DNA of 64,000 nt, from contig NZ_CP035376.1 in NCBI RefSeq assembly GCF_004118975.1, positions 3,152,430 to 3,216,429 on the forward strand. The letters run 5' to 3'. Made by a program: the position numbers and the translations under genes. The notes below the pieces were generated by a model, which was given only the letters and a program-made list of their open reading frames with translations, had not been told where the DNA came from and did not search any database. The stretch is from Luteimonas sp. YGD11-2 (GTDB taxonomy: Bacteria > Pseudomonadota > Gammaproteobacteria > Xanthomonadales > Xanthomonadaceae). This document shows positions 1 through 9,272 of the stretch, one piece after another; position 1 is the first letter of the stretch, and every line of letters starts with the position of its first letter.

Positions 1-609
1 CTCGACCACCGGGTTGCGGAAGCCGGCCTGCATCAGCGCATCGCCGAACTGGGCGATGGTGACGAACGGACTGACGTGCGGCTCGTCATCGGCCTGCGCG
101 AACGCGTGGCGCAGCTCGTGCAGGGTGTCGTGGCCGAAGGTCGACACCAGCAGCAGCCCGCCCGGTCGCAGCACCCGGCGGAAGCCTGCGAACACCGCGG
201 CGAGGTCGCCGGTCCACTGCAGGCAGAGGTTGGAGAACAGCACGTCGACGCTGTCGTCGGCGAGCGGCAATGCCGCGGCATCGGCACACACGCGGTCGAC
301 ATCGCGCCCCAGCCCCAGCCCTGCCAGCAGGCCGCGCCCACGCGCCGGCGCCTGCGCGCGCAGCATCGGCAGCGCGGCGTCCAGGGCGACGATGCGCGCC
401 TTCGGCCAGCGTTCGCGCATCGTGCGGGCCGCGCCGCCCAGCCCGCTGCCGACGTCGAGCACGGTATCGGGGACCCTGTCGTCGAGATACATCAGCGATT
501 CCAGCAGCCAGCCTTCCACCTCGCGCTGCAGTGCGGAGGCATCGGCATAGCTGCGCGCGGCGCGGCCGAAGGCGTGGCGGACGTGGCGGCGGTCGAAGGG
601 GTCGTTCAT
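1..609 (-). CDS. bioC: malonyl-[acyl-carrier protein] O-methyltransferase BioC (partial, C-terminus outside window)
   Basis: BioC methylates malonyl-ACP with SAM so that it can enter fatty-acid synthesis and become the pimeloyl chain of biotin. Reading down from the ATG at 609 gives a class I SAM methyltransferase: an N-terminal FDRRHVRHAFGRAARSYADA segment typical of BioC, motif I DVGSGLGGAAR near residue 52, and the post-motif LRPGGLLLVSTFG. About 203 residues are visible; the frame stays open to base 1, so the end of the gene lies beyond the window. The start overlaps the bioH stop as ATGA, which implies translational coupling. The gene is the last visible member of the biotin operon. Confidence 0.93.
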   Translation of the reverse strand, partial: MNDPFDRRHVRHAFGRAARSYADASALQREVEGWLLESLMYLDDRVPDTVLDVGSGLGGAARTMRERWPKARIVALDAALPMLRAQAPARGRGLLAGLGLGRDVDRVCADAAALPLADDSVDVLFSNLCLQWTGDLAAVFAGFRRVLRPGGLLLVSTFGHDTLHELRHAFAQADDEPHVSPFVTIAQFGDALMQAGFRNPVVE

Positions 610-1409
610 GGCAGGTCCTGGGCGCCCGCGCCGGCAGCGAATGCGCGTACGGCTTCGGCGACGGCGTCGGGATGGGTGAGGAACGGCGCGTGCCCGGCGC
701 TGGCGAACACCTGCGCCCGTGCATCCGGCGCCAGCGCCGCGGCGGCCTCCATCGCGCGTGGGCTGACCAGGCGGTCGCGGCGGCCGGCCAGCCACAGGCC
801 GGGCATGCGCAGCATCGGCAGCGCATCGCGCAGGTCGCTGCGCTCGAGCAGCCCGAGCCCGTCGGCCAGCACCTGCGCGGCCGGCTCGCCTCGTGCGAAC
901 ACTTCGTCGCGCAATGCACGGATCTCGCCGCGGGCATCGTCGGAACCGAATGCCTCCAGCGCGATGAAGCGGTCCAGCGTGGCGCGATAGTCGTGGCGCA
1001 GGCCGTGGGCGAAGCCCTGGAAGATCTCCGCGGACATGCCATGCGGCCAGTCGTCACCGCGAACGAAGCGCGGACTGGACGCGAGCATCACCAGCGCGCG
1101 CACCTGCTGCGGATGGCGACGCGCGGCCTCGAGCGCGAACAGCCCGCCCAGCGACCAGCCCAGCCACGCCGCACGCGGCAGCCGGGCGGCCAGTGCATCG
1201 GCGACGGGTTCCAGCGCCAGCGGGAGGGTGGAGCCGCGGCTGTGGCCATGGCCGGGCAGGTCGACGACATGCACGGTGAAGTCGGCGCGCAGCGCGTCGA
1301 CCAGTGGCGCGAACACGCCGCCGTGCATGGCCCAGCCGTGCAGCAGCACGAGGTCGGGGCCGGAGCCGGTGGTGTGGATGTACAGGTCGTCCATCGGTTC
1401 CGGATTCAT
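606..1409 (-). CDS. bioH: pimeloyl-ACP methyl ester carboxylesterase BioH
   Basis: BioH removes the methyl group from pimeloyl-ACP methyl ester and so ends BioC/BioH chain building. The 267-residue product is an alpha/beta hydrolase: oxyanion region LLHGWAMHG near residue 25, nucleophile elbow GWSLGG with Ser86, a late acidic segment AGRRDRLVSP and the catalytic His in SAGHAPF. The chosen start at 1409 gives MNPEPMDDLYIHTTGSG; an internal Met at residue 6 is possible. The downstream bioC start overlaps the stop. A 143-base gap with REP-like sequence separates it from the upstream transporter gene, so coupling is broken there. Length and motifs fit BioH well. Confidence 0.93.
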   Translation of the reverse strand: MNPEPMDDLYIHTTGSGPDLVLLHGWAMHGGVFAPLVDALRADFTVHVVDLPGHGHSRGSTLPLALEPVADALAARLPRAAWLGWSLGGLFALEAARRHPQQVRALVMLASSPRFVRGDDWPHGMSAEIFQGFAHGLRHDYRATLDRFIALEAFGSDDARGEIRALRDEVFARGEPAAQVLADGLGLLERSDLRDALPMLRMPGLWLAGRRDRLVSPRAMEAAAALAPDARAQVFASAGHAPFLTHPDAVAEAVRAFAAGAGAQDLP

Positions 1410-1487
1410 TGAAGGCTGGCGGCGACGGCCGGTTCCGGCGCGCCCGCTTGTGCGCGATGTGTGCGCGCGCTGCGCTGCGAGATGCGA

Positions 1488-1528
1488 TCGCGGCCGAGGC
1501 CACTCCCACAGGACAGGTCGCTCCCACC
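1488..1528 (-). repeat. REP-like sequence between bioH and the DMT transporter gene
   Basis: On the minus strand, 1509-1488 reads GTGGGAGTGGCCTCGGCCGC, a GTGGGAG head followed by a short GC stem-loop (TGGCC/GGCCGCGA). A second GGTGGGAGCGACC head lies at 1528-1516. A related GGGAGCGCGC element occurs at 21237-21312. The pattern resembles REP elements of pseudomonads and xanthomonads, which sit in transcribed gaps. Assignment to a named family is inference. Confidence 0.45.
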
Positions 1529-1552
1529 GGGTGGTGCATAGCGCGGCATCGC

Positions 1553-2557
1553 TCAGGTGCCCCTGTCGGTACGCAGGATGCGCGTCCTGCGGGTGTCGCC
1601 GGCGGCCGGCCGCGCGACCACCCAGGCGAAGCCGAGGATGCCCGCAAGCACCACCGCGGCACCCGCCAGCGAGGTGCCGCTGGGCGCGGCCTCGCCGAGC
1701 AGCAGCATGCCCAGCAGCACCGCGAACACAACCTCCGCGCCCTGCATCGCTTCGGCGGCGCCCAGCGCCAGCGGCTGGTCGCGCACCATGCCGGTGGCCT
1801 GGAAGAACAGGATCATCGCGATCACGCCCGCGGACAGCGCCACCCCTGCCGCCAGCCACACCTGCGCCAGCGTCGGCGCACCCGCGGTGCTGCCGGCGTA
1901 CACCGCCACCACGAGCCATATGGGCTGGCTGGCAAGCGTCATGCCGAACACCCGCTGGGTGGCATTGAGGGCTTCGCCGCTGCGCTCCAGGTGCAGCAGC
2001 AGCATGCGGTTGCCGAGCGGGAAGGCGAACGCCGCCACCAGCAGGCACACCAGCGCGATCCAGCCGGCGCGGTCCAGCGCACCGCTGGCGTAACCGAACT
2101 GCATCAGCAGCACGCCGGCAAAGATCACCGCCGCCACCGCCAGTCCCGCGGGCGGGATGCGCCGGCGTGCATCGCGATAGAGCAGCGGCGCGCACAGCAT
2201 GCCGGCGATCACGGTGAACTGGAACGTCCCGGCCACCAGCCAGGACGGCCCGCTGGAAGCGGCAAAGCTGAGCATGCAATAGAACAGCACGAAGCCCACG
2301 GCCCCGCTGCGCAGCCATGGCCAGGGCTGCGCGGCGATCGCGCGCAGCACCGGGCCTGCGCCACCCTGGAACGGCATCAGCACCAGCATCAGCGGCAGGG
2401 TGATCAGGTAGCGCAGCGCGGCCGTCCACGCCCAGTGCCCGCCATCGACCGCGCTGGCACGGTTGAGCACATAGGTCATGGAGAAGAACAGTGCCGACAT
2501 CAGCGCCAGCGCCATCGCCGTCAGGGCGAGGCGCGCACCTGTCACCGGAGGACTCAT
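1553..2557 (-). CDS. DMT/EamA-type multidrug efflux transporter inside the biotin operon
   Basis: The 334-residue product is almost wholly hydrophobic with about ten predicted membrane helices, beginning [20 protein letters not shown] and including repeated Gly/Ala-rich helices, as in the drug/metabolite transporter superfamily (multidrug resistance efflux branch, COG-type EamA relatives). It presumably sits in the inner membrane. The start at 2557 overlaps the bioF stop (ATGA), so it is translated with bioF and lies between bioF and bioH. That context suggests a link to biotin or a precursor, but nothing in the sequence shows the substrate. General drug or metabolite export is equally possible. 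Confidence 0.8.
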   Translation of the reverse strand: MSPPVTGARLALTAMALALMSALFFSMTYVLNRASAVDGGHWAWTAALRYLITLPLMLVLMPFQGGAGPVLRAIAAQPWPWLRSGAVGFVLFYCMLSFAASSGPSWLVAGTFQFTVIAGMLCAPLLYRDARRRIPPAGLAVAAVIFAGVLLMQFGYASGALDRAGWIALVCLLVAAFAFPLGNRMLLLHLERSGEALNATQRVFGMTLASQPIWLVVAVYAGSTAGAPTLAQVWLAAGVALSAGVIAMILFFQATGMVRDQPLALGAAEAMQGAEVVFAVLLGMLLLGEAAPSGTSLAGAAVVLAGILGFAWVVARPAAGDTRRTRILRTDRGT

Positions 2558-3771
2558 GCCGCGCGCCCGTCATCCTGGCCGATGGCAACGGCGCCGAAGC
2601 GGTCGCGCACCCTCGCCAGCGCATCCAGCAGCATGTCCACCTGCGCCGGGTCATGCGCGGCGGTGAGGGTGATGCGCAGGCGCGCACGACCTTCGGGCAC
2701 CGTCGGCGGACGGATCGCCGCGACCAGGAAGCCGGCCTGTTCGAGTGCCGCCGACCACGCCAGCGCGGTGGCATCGTCGCTGCACATCAGCGGCTGGATC
2801 GGCGTGTCCGACGGCAGCAGTTCGAAGCCGTGGCGCTGTGCGCGCACGCGCAGGTGCCGCACCAGTTCCTGCAGGCGCTCGCGACGCCAGTGCTCGCGGC
2901 GCGCGAGCTTCACCGCCGCCAGCGACGCGGCGGCCAGCGCCGGTGGCAGCGCAGTGGTGTAGATGTAGGGGCGCGCGAACGCGGCGAGATGGTCGACCAG
3001 GTCGGCATCGCCGACCACCAGCGCGCCGTAGCTGCCGAGCGCCTTGCCCAGGGTCACCAGCTGCAGTGGCTGCACCGACCGGTCGATGCGCGCGGCGGCC
3101 ACGCTGCCACGCCCGTCTGGGCCGAGCACGCCGATGCCATGGGCATCGTCGACGTACAGCAGCGCGCGCTGCGCATGCGCCGCCAGCGCGAGCGCACGCA
3201 GCGGGGCGACGTCGCCGTCCATGCTGAAGACGCCGTCGGTGGCGAGCATCGCCGCACCGTCGGGCGATGCACGCAGCTGGCGCACGGCGCCTTCGGGATC
3301 GGCATGCGGGTAGCGGCGCAGTCTGCAGCCGGCCAGCCGCGCGGCATCGATCAGGCTTGCGTGGTTGAGGCGGTCCTGCACGCAGACATCGCCTTCGCCC
3401 AGCAGCGCCTGCAGCACCGCGAGATTGGCCATGTAGCCACTGGAGAACAGCAGTGCACGTGGCGCCTGCAGCCAGTCGGCGAGTTCGCGCTCGAGCGCAT
3501 CGTGGTGGGCGTGGTGCCCGCACACCAGGTGCGAGGCCACGCCGCCGGCGCCTTCGCGGGCCGCCGCATCCTGCAGCGCGCCCGCCACCTGGAAGTGCTG
3601 GGCGAGGCCGAGGTAGTCGTTACCGCAGAAATTCAGCAGCCGGCGGCCGTCCACGTCGACATGCACGCCATCGCGATGGGTGACCGTGCGCCGGCTGCGC
3701 AGCCGTTGCCGTGCACGCGCCTCCTCGCGGCGCGCGATCGCACGCGCAACCAGGCTTTCGCGCTCAGGCAT
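2554..3771 (-). CDS. bioF: 8-amino-7-oxononanoate synthase BioF
   Basis: BioF condenses pimeloyl-ACP with L-alanine to 8-amino-7-oxononanoate, using PLP. The 405-residue protein has the hallmarks of the alpha-oxoamine synthase family: [11 protein letters not shown] near residue 47, [12 protein letters not shown] near 107, [13 protein letters not shown] near 208, and the Schiff-base lysine K243 in [11 protein letters not shown]. Length is usual. It overlaps the preceding small membrane gene by 8 bases and the following transporter gene by 4, so at least three genes appear translationally coupled. Confidence 0.96.
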   Translation of the reverse strand: MPERESLVARAIARREEARARQRLRSRRTVTHRDGVHVDVDGRRLLNFCGNDYLGLAQHFQVAGALQDAAAREGAGGVASHLVCGHHAHHDALERELADWLQAPRALLFSSGYMANLAVLQALLGEGDVCVQDRLNHASLIDAARLAGCRLRRYPHADPEGAVRQLRASPDGAAMLATDGVFSMDGDVAPLRALALAAHAQRALLYVDDAHGIGVLGPDGRGSVAAARIDRSVQPLQLVTLGKALGSYGALVVGDADLVDHLAAFARPYIYTTALPPALAAASLAAVKLARREHWRRERLQELVRHLRVRAQRHGFELLPSDTPIQPLMCSDDATALAWSAALEQAGFLVAAIRPPTVPEGRARLRITLTAAHDPAQVDMLLDALARVRDRFGAVAIGQDDGRAA

Positions 3772-4129
3772 GTTGCTGCACCCACACCGCCAGCGCGCCC
3801 CAGGCGATGCCCGGCAGCACCACCAGGCGTGTCAGGCCCAGCCATGGCGGCGGTGCGGTGGTGCCATCGGCGCGACCGGCCCGCGCGGCCTGCGCATCCG
3901 CCACCGACTTGCGCGAGATCAGCAGGGCGGCGGCGAACAGCATGAGCATGTAGAGCACGCCGGCGCCGCCGCGATAGAACAGCACCACGCCGGCGCCGAT
4001 CACGCCGACCGCGGCGAAACGCAGCAGCGCGCGCACCACGTCGACGCGCGTGCGCAGCTCGATGACGAGATGCAGGACGCCGACCGCCGCCAGCAGCAGC
4101 AGGTACAGCCAGGCGCCCCAGGGCATCAC
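3764..4129 (-). CDS. small membrane protein between bioB and bioF
   Basis: The 121-residue product has three or four hydrophobic segments: residues about 5-22 ([20 protein letters not shown]), 35-52, 57-72 and 98-116. A basic/polar stretch [15 protein letters not shown] separates the last two. I do not recognise a family. The start overlaps the bioB stop (ATGA at 4126-4129) and its end overlaps bioF by 8 bases, so its expression is tied to biotin synthesis. No catalytic motif is visible. It may be a lineage-specific inner-membrane accessory protein; the role is unknown. Confidence 0.8.
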   Translation of the reverse strand: MMPWGAWLYLLLLAAVGVLHLVIELRTRVDVVRALLRFAAVGVIGAGVVLFYRGGAGVLYMLMLFAAALLISRKSVADAQAARAGRADGTTAPPPWLGLTRLVVLPGIAWGALAVWVQQHA

Positions 4130-5208
4130 GCCGCGCAGCCCTGCCTGCAGTCGTGGACGATGTCGGCGTGCACGGTGCCGCCGTGGTCATGGCCCTCGGC
4201 ATCCAGGGTGACCTGCATCGGCCGCAGGCCCAGGCGCTCGAACAGCGCGAGGTCGCGTTCGGTATCCGGGTTGCCGGTGGTCAGGAGCTTCTCGCCGTAG
4301 AAGATCGAGTTGGCACCGGCGCAGAAGCACAGGGCCTGCAGCTCGTCCGACATCTGTTCGCGGCCGGCCGACAGCCGCACCATCGACTTCGGCATCAGGA
4401 TCCGCGCCACGGCAATCGTGCGCACGAACTCGAACGGATCCAGCTCGGCCACGGTGTTCTGGTCGGCCAGCGGGGTGCCGGCCACCTGCACCAGGCGGTT
4501 GATCGGCACCGAATCCGGATGCGCCGGCAGCGTGGCCAGCGTATGCAGCAGGCCCGCACGCTGCGCACGCGACTCGCCCATGCCGACGATACCGCCGCAG
4601 CAGGTCTTCATGCCGGCGTCGCGTACATGCGACAGCGTGTCGAGGCGATCCTGGATCTCGCGGGTGCGGATGATCGAGTCGTAGTACTCGGGATCGGTAT
4701 CGATGTTGTGGTTGTAGTAGTCGAGCCCGGCGGCCTTGAGCGCCTGCGCCTGGCTGCCGCTGAGCATGCCCAGGGTCGCGCAGGTCTCCAGGCCCAGGGC
4801 CTTCACCTCGCGGATCATCTCCGCGACCTTGGGGATGTCGCGGTCCTTCGGCGAGCGCCATGCCGCGCCCATGCAGAAACGCGAGGCGCCGGCGGCACGG
4901 GCCTGGCGCGCCTTCGCCAGCACGTCCTCGGTGGACATCAGCTTGGTGGCATCCACCCCCGTGTTGTAGCGCTGCGCCTGCGGGCAGTAGGCGCAATCCT
5001 CCGGACAGCCGCCGGTCTTCACCGACAGCAGCGTGCTGACCTGCACCTCGGCCGGATCGAAATTCTCACGATGCACGCTGGCCGCCCGGTGCAGCAGTTC
5101 CGGGAACGGCAGCGCGAACAGCGCCTCCACCTCGCGGCGCGACCAGTCGTGGCGAAGGGCTACGGGCTGCGGGCCGACTTGCGGCCGGGCGGGACTGACA
5201 GCGGACAT
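4126..5208 (-). CDS. bioB: biotin synthase BioB
   Basis: BioB is the radical-SAM enzyme that inserts sulfur into dethiobiotin. The radical-SAM cysteines are C68, C72 and C75 in [25 protein letters not shown] and the [2Fe-2S] region ([25 protein letters not shown]) follow in the expected order. The ATG at 5208 gives 360 residues starting [10 protein letters not shown]; the frame is open further upstream but would run into the divergent comF. No clear Shine-Dalgarno is seen before it. It is the first gene of the minus-strand biotin operon. Confidence 0.96.
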   Translation of the reverse strand: MSAVSPARPQVGPQPVALRHDWSRREVEALFALPFPELLHRAASVHRENFDPAEVQVSTLLSVKTGGCPEDCAYCPQAQRYNTGVDATKLMSTEDVLAKARQARAAGASRFCMGAAWRSPKDRDIPKVAEMIREVKALGLETCATLGMLSGSQAQALKAAGLDYYNHNIDTDPEYYDSIIRTREIQDRLDTLSHVRDAGMKTCCGGIVGMGESRAQRAGLLHTLATLPAHPDSVPINRLVQVAGTPLADQNTVAELDPFEFVRTIAVARILMPKSMVRLSAGREQMSDELQALCFCAGANSIFYGEKLLTTGNPDTERDLALFERLGLRPMQVTLDAEGHDHGGTVHADIVHDCRQGCAA

Positions 5209-5257
5209 GGAGGTTTTCCGACAGACGCACGGCGGCGGACCGGGCAGTCTGGAAACC

Positions 5258-5992
5258 ATGCCAGAGCCTGTCAACCGGATCGCCACCCCGAAGGTTGACG
5301 GCTGGGGCGCCCGCCTCGGCCGCCTGCTGTATCCCGCCCGCTGCCCGATCTGCCGGGAGGTGGCGGACGAGGCGTCCGGGTTGTGCACTGCCTGTGCCGC
5401 GCGCCTGCCGTGGCTGGGAGCAGCCTGCGAGCGTTGCGCGCTGCCGCTGATGGAGATGCAGCTGGCTGATGGCGCATGCGGGCACTGCCTGCAGCGCGCG
5501 CCGCCGTTGCGGTTCGTGCAGGCGAGCTTCCTTTACGGGTTTCCGCTCGACCGCCTGCTGCCGCGCTTCAAGTTCCATCGTGACCTGGCCTGTGGCCGAC
5601 TGCTGTCGCAGTGGATGCTGCCTGCCTGCGCCGCGGCCCCGCGCCCGCATGCGCTGCTGCCGGTGCCGCTGCATGCCGCGCGCCTGCGCGAGCGCGGCTA
5701 CGACCAGGCGCTGGAGCTGGCGCGGCCGCTGGCGCGCGCGCTGGACCTTCCGTTGCGGGCCGACCTGGTGCGGATGCGCGCCACCGCGGCGCAATCCAGC
5801 CTCGATGCCGGGGCGCGTAGGCGCAACCTGCGCGGCGCCTTCGCGGTGGATGCGCGCCGGCCATTGCCGGAACACGTGGCGCTCGTCGACGACGTCATGA
5901 CCACCGGCGCCACCCTGCACGCGGCGGCGCGTGCGTTGCACGGAGCAGGCGTGGCACGGGTCGATGCCTGGGTCTGCGCGCGGGTGCCGTAA
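5258..5992 (+). CDS. comF: ComF family protein (phosphoribosyltransferase-like, competence)
   Basis: ComF-type proteins are needed for handling of incoming single-stranded DNA during natural transformation. The 244-residue product starts [12 protein letters not shown], carries an N-terminal cysteine cluster ([25 protein letters not shown]) that looks like a zinc ribbon, and ends in a type I phosphoribosyltransferase domain with the PRPP loop [17 protein letters not shown]. The [16 protein letters not shown] segment is typical of the family. It is divergent from bioB with only 49 bases between the two start codons, so their promoters must overlap. An upstream in-frame extension exists but would overlap bioB. 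Confidence 0.9.
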   Translation: MPEPVNRIATPKVDGWGARLGRLLYPARCPICREVADEASGLCTACAARLPWLGAACERCALPLMEMQLADGACGHCLQRAPPLRFVQASFLYGFPLDRLLPRFKFHRDLACGRLLSQWMLPACAAAPRPHALLPVPLHAARLRERGYDQALELARPLARALDLPLRADLVRMRATAAQSSLDAGARRRNLRGAFAVDARRPLPEHVALVDDVMTTGATLHAAARALHGAGVARVDAWVCARVP

Positions 5993-6073
5993 GGAGGCGC
6001 CGCGGGCCAGCATATTTCCCTCGAAGGCTGCGGCGGTGGCCGCTGTCTCCGCCGGGGCCTCGCCCCCACGTCC

Positions 6074-6982
6074 TCAGCGCAGGGCGAGGTCGATCGCGAT
6101 GCCGGCGAAGATCGCGGTCCCCACCCAGTGGTTGTGCAGGAAGGCGCGGAAGCAGGCGTCGCGGTCACGATGACGCACGAGCATGAACTCCCAGATCACC
6201 AGCAGCGCCGCCACGCCGAGGCCGGCCCAGTACCACATGCCCAGTTCCGCCCGCCGGCCAACCAGCACCATGCCGAGGAAGAACAGCGTGTACAGCACGC
6301 CCTGGATCACCAGGTCGAGTTCGCCGAACAGGATCGCGGTGGACTTCGAGCCGACGCGGATGTCGTCGTCGCGGTCGACCATCGCGTACCAGGTGTCGTA
6401 GGCGGTGGTCCACAGGATGTTGGCGGCGTAGAGCACCCACGCCACCGCCGGCACCGTGCCCTGCACCGCGGCGAACGCCATCGGGATGCCCCAGCCGAAC
6501 GACAGCCCCAGGTACACCTGCGGCAGGTGGGTATGGCGCTTCAGGTACGGATACGTGGCCGCCAGCAGCAGGCCGATGAAGCTCAGCGCGATGGTCAGGA
6601 CGTTGAGCGTGAGCACCAGCGCGAAAGCCACCAGCATCAGCCCGGCAAACAGCAGCTTCGCCTCGCGGCCGGAGACGCGGCCGGTGGCCAGCGGCCGCTC
6701 GCGGGTGCGCTTCACATGCGGGTCGAGCCAGCGGTCGGCGTAGTCGTTGACCACGCAGCCGGCGCCGCGGGTCAGCCACACCCCGGCGGTGAACACGAAC
6801 AGGATCCACAGCGGCGGCAGCCCGTCCGCCGCCAGCCACAGCGCCCACCACGTGGGCCACAGCAGCAGCAGCCAGCCGATCGGGCGGTCGGCGCGCATCA
6901 GGATCAGGTACTGGCCCAACCGCTCGCGCCAGCGCGGGACGACGGGCGGGGTGTGGCGTTCATGGTCGTGCATTGCCGGCAT
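6074..6982 (-). CDS. ubiA: 4-hydroxybenzoate polyprenyltransferase UbiA
   Basis: UbiA joins the polyprenyl tail to 4-hydroxybenzoate in ubiquinone synthesis at the inner membrane. The 302-residue protein has about eight membrane helices and both Asp-rich motifs of the family: NDYADRWLD near residue 78 and [12 protein letters not shown] near 196, which bind the Mg-diphosphate. The ATG at 6982 is used; a second in-frame Met at 6973 (MHDHERH) would also work. It stands alone, convergent with comF. Confidence 0.95.
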   Translation of the reverse strand: MPAMHDHERHTPPVVPRWRERLGQYLILMRADRPIGWLLLLWPTWWALWLAADGLPPLWILFVFTAGVWLTRGAGCVVNDYADRWLDPHVKRTRERPLATGRVSGREAKLLFAGLMLVAFALVLTLNVLTIALSFIGLLLAATYPYLKRHTHLPQVYLGLSFGWGIPMAFAAVQGTVPAVAWVLYAANILWTTAYDTWYAMVDRDDDIRVGSKSTAILFGELDLVIQGVLYTLFFLGMVLVGRRAELGMWYWAGLGVAALLVIWEFMLVRHRDRDACFRAFLHNHWVGTAIFAGIAIDLALR

Positions 6983-7438
6983 TATCGGCCACTACGCCGG
7001 GCGTGGCCCGGAGAGGGAAGGAGCCTCGCCCGGGCTGGACGGGCGGGCCTTCTCCCGCTGTCGGGAGAACGTGGGACGCTGGGGTCAGCGCGTGGCATAA
7101 GGCAGCCCTCACCCGCCCCTTCGAGGCACCCTTTCCCGCAGCCGGGAGAGGGGTCTTGCGATGCTCCGGGGTCGGCGGTCACCAACCGTGTCTCCCGCGC
7201 GCGGGAGACAACACGGCCTGCCGTGTTGCACGGCGAAGGCGTCCGGAGGCAAGCGCCATGGATGGCGCGACTGCAGGTGGCGCGTAGCGCCGGACGAGGC
7301 GGCAGCGCACGCTCACACCCGCCCGCCGGAGCACGGCGGCATAATCCGGCGCCCCGCACCTGCGCCAAGGAATGCCTCGATGCCGCATCCGTCGACCGGC
7401 CTTGCGACCAGCTCCCGCCTGACCCGGAGCACTGCGCC
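6983..7438. repeat. 456-base intergenic region with short palindromic repeats
   Basis: No gene is visible here. The stretch holds several inverted repeats: TTCTCCCGctgtCGGGAGAA near 7050, CCCTTTCCCGcagCCGGGAGAGGGG-like sequence near 7130-7155, GTCTCCCGcgCGGGAGAC near 7190-7208, and CAACACGGcctgCCGTGTTG near 7209-7228. A CGCCATGGATGGCG core sits at 7254-7267 inside CGTCCGG/CCGGACG arms. The CTCCCG...CGGGAG units resemble the palindrome embedded in zapE at 12221-12245. The galE promoter probably lies near the right end, but I could not assign one confidently. Confidence 0.6.
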
Positions 7439-8419
7439 GTGACCCGCCGCGTGCTGGTCTGCGGCGGCGCCGGCTATATCGGCAGCCATATGGCGAAGTG
7501 GCTGGCCGCGCACGGCGTGGAGCCGGTGGTGCTCGACAACCTGTCCACCGGCCACCGCGAGGCGGTGCGCTTCGGGCCGCTGGTCGAGGCCGACCTGCTG
7601 GATCCGGCGTCGCTCGACGCCGCGTTCGCCGCCGGGCCGTTCGAGGCGGTGATGCACTTCTGCGCGCGCTCGCTGGTCAGCGAATCGGTGCAGCAGCCGC
7701 TGGCCTACTACGAAAACAACGTCGCCGGCACGCTCAACCTGCTGCAGGCCATGCGGCGCCATGGCGTCGACCGCATCGTGTTCTCGTCGACCGCAGCCGT
7801 GTTCGGCGAACCGGTGGCCGCGACCATCGACGAGGACCACCCGAAGACGCCGATCAACCCATACGGCGCCAGCAAGCTGATGGTCGAGCGCATGCTGGCC
7901 GATGCCGCGCAGGCCTACGGGCTGCGCTCGGTGACGCTGCGCTACTTCAATGCCGCCGGCGCCAGTGCCGATGGCGACATCGGCGAGGCGCACACGCCCG
8001 AGACCCACCTCATCCCCAACGTGCTGCGCGCGGCACTCGGCGACGGCAGCCGGCTCAAGGTGTTCGGCGACGACTGGCCCACGCCCGACGGCACCTGCGT
8101 GCGCGACTACATCCACGTCGACGACCTCGCCCAGGCGCACTGGCTGGCGCTCGACCATATGGCTGCCCACGGCGGCGCGCATGCGTTCAACCTCGGCAAT
8201 GGCCGCGGCTTCTCGGTGCGCGAGGTGATCGCCGCGGCGGAAGCGGCGAGCGGGCGCACGGTGGCGTTCGACATCGCGCCGCGCCGTGCCGGCGACCCGG
8301 CGGTGCTGGTGGCGGCCAGCGATCGCGCCCGCGAAGTGCTGGGCTGGTCACCGCGGCACGCCGATCTTGCGGAGATCATCGACAGCGCCTGGCGCTGGCA
8401 TTGCCGTCCCGCGTTCTGA
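7439..8419 (+). CDS. galE: UDP-glucose 4-epimerase GalE
   Basis: GalE interconverts UDP-glucose and UDP-galactose and feeds envelope polysaccharides. The product is an extended short-chain dehydrogenase: Rossmann motif GGAGYIGSHM at residues 9-18, the Ser of FSSTAAVFGEP, the catalytic pair in NPYGASK (YxxxK), and TCVRDYIHVDDLA typical of GalE. The GTG start at 7439 is preceded by GGAG about nine bases upstream and gives 326 residues, the usual length; no in-frame ATG is closer. It is followed by a tRNA gene. Confidence 0.93.
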   Translation: MTRRVLVCGGAGYIGSHMAKWLAAHGVEPVVLDNLSTGHREAVRFGPLVEADLLDPASLDAAFAAGPFEAVMHFCARSLVSESVQQPLAYYENNVAGTLNLLQAMRRHGVDRIVFSSTAAVFGEPVAATIDEDHPKTPINPYGASKLMVERMLADAAQAYGLRSVTLRYFNAAGASADGDIGEAHTPETHLIPNVLRAALGDGSRLKVFGDDWPTPDGTCVRDYIHVDDLAQAHWLALDHMAAHGGAHAFNLGNGRGFSVREVIAAAEAASGRTVAFDIAPRRAGDPAVLVAASDRAREVLGWSPRHADLAEIIDSAWRWHCRPAF

Positions 8420-8486
8420 GCCGCCGCGGCACGCGAACGCGATCGGGCTCGCACGAATGATGATTCTCGTGGAGAATACCGACGAC

Positions 8487-8563
8487 GCGCCTGTAGCTCA
8501 GCCGGATAGAGTAGTGGCTTCCGAAGCCATTGGTCGGGGGTTCGAATCCCTCCAGGCGCGCCA
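8487..8563 (+). tRNA. tRNA-Arg (anticodon CCG)
   Basis: A 77-base cloverleaf is readable. The acceptor stem GCGCCTG pairs with CAGGCGC, G is the discriminator base and CCA is encoded. The D arm is GCTC...GAGT, the anticodon arm GTGGC-TTCCGAA-GCCAT shows anticodon CCG, and the T arm carries GTTCGAATC. It would read CGG, an arginine codon that fits the high-GC genome. Confidence 0.96.
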
Positions 8564-8682
8564 GTTCCATGGGGGCCGTGCGCCGTGATCACCGGGGTTG
8601 CCTGCGGGCGGCTGCCACGTCGGGGCTTGGCCTATACTCCGCCGCTAGCTGTGGCCGCGGCCACGCGCCAAGGGATGTCTGC

Positions 8683-9198
8683 GTGCGCAATTACGATCTC
8701 GATTTCCTGAAGAAATTCTCTCTGGTGATCCTGTTCCTGATCGTGGTCACCGGCGGCCTGATCGGGCTGGCCTGGTCGCTGCACGGCACCATCGCACCCG
8801 AGGAACCGCAAGCCGTGACGCTGCAGCGCCTCGACCGCATCGCGCCGGTCGGCGACGTCTATGCCGGCTCGACCGGTGCGGCCGCCCAGGCGGCGGCGGC
8901 GTCCGCGGCAGCCGCGCAGGCGGCGTCGCAGGTCGCCTACGGCGGCACGCTCGACGGCTCGGTCATCTACAACAACCTCTGCGCGGGCTGCCACACCAGC
9001 GGCGCCGGCGGCGCGCCGACCCTGGCGCGGGCGCAGTGGACCGCGCGCCTGGCGCAGGGCACCGAAACCCTGCACCGCCATGCGATCGAGGGCTTCACCG
9101 GCGCGGCCGGCGTGATGCCCGCGCGCGGCGGCAACCCGGCGCTGAGCGACGAGCAGGTGATCGCCTCGGTCGACTGGATGATCGAAAACCTGCAGTAA
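8683..9198 (+). CDS. cytochrome c5-type membrane-anchored c-type cytochrome
   Basis: The protein is a periplasmic electron carrier held by an N-terminal membrane anchor. From the GTG at 8683 (preceded by AAGGGA) it reads 171 residues. Residues about 10-33 (KKFSLVILFLIVVTGGLIGL) form one membrane helix, then an Ala-rich linker follows, then one haem-binding CAGCH near residue 103 and a distal Met, probably in GVMPARGG. The class I cytochrome fold and the single CxxCH match the cytochrome c5 family. It lies alone downstream of the tRNA and ends before a hairpin terminator. A TATACT -10-like hexamer is at 8633-8638. Confidence 0.9.
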   Translation: MRNYDLDFLKKFSLVILFLIVVTGGLIGLAWSLHGTIAPEEPQAVTLQRLDRIAPVGDVYAGSTGAAAQAAAASAAAAQAASQVAYGGTLDGSVIYNNLCAGCHTSGAGGAPTLARAQWTARLAQGTETLHRHAIEGFTGAAGVMPARGGNPALSDEQVIASVDWMIENLQ

Positions 9199-9219
9199 GC
9201 CGCACCCTGCGCACGACCG

Positions 9220-9247
9220 ACGCCGCCGCAAGGCGGCGTTCGCGTTT
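9220..9247 (+). terminator. hairpin terminator after the cytochrome c5 gene
   Basis: The stem ACGCCGCC/GGCGGCGT with loop GCAA lies at 9220-9239, followed by TCGCGTTTC. The T tract is short, so strength is uncertain. Confidence 0.6.
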
Positions 9248-9272
9248 CTGGTCCGCTGTCGGAGCCACCCGG

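Noticed and set aside
76..990. Long plus-strand frames opposite bioC and bioH
   Set aside because: They are Arg/Ala-rich shadows of the minus-strand genes; codon-position bias and family motifs support only the minus-strand reading.
6983..7438. Possible CRISPR-like or direct-repeat array before galE
   Set aside because: The repeats are unequal palindromes at irregular spacing with no constant repeat-spacer pattern.
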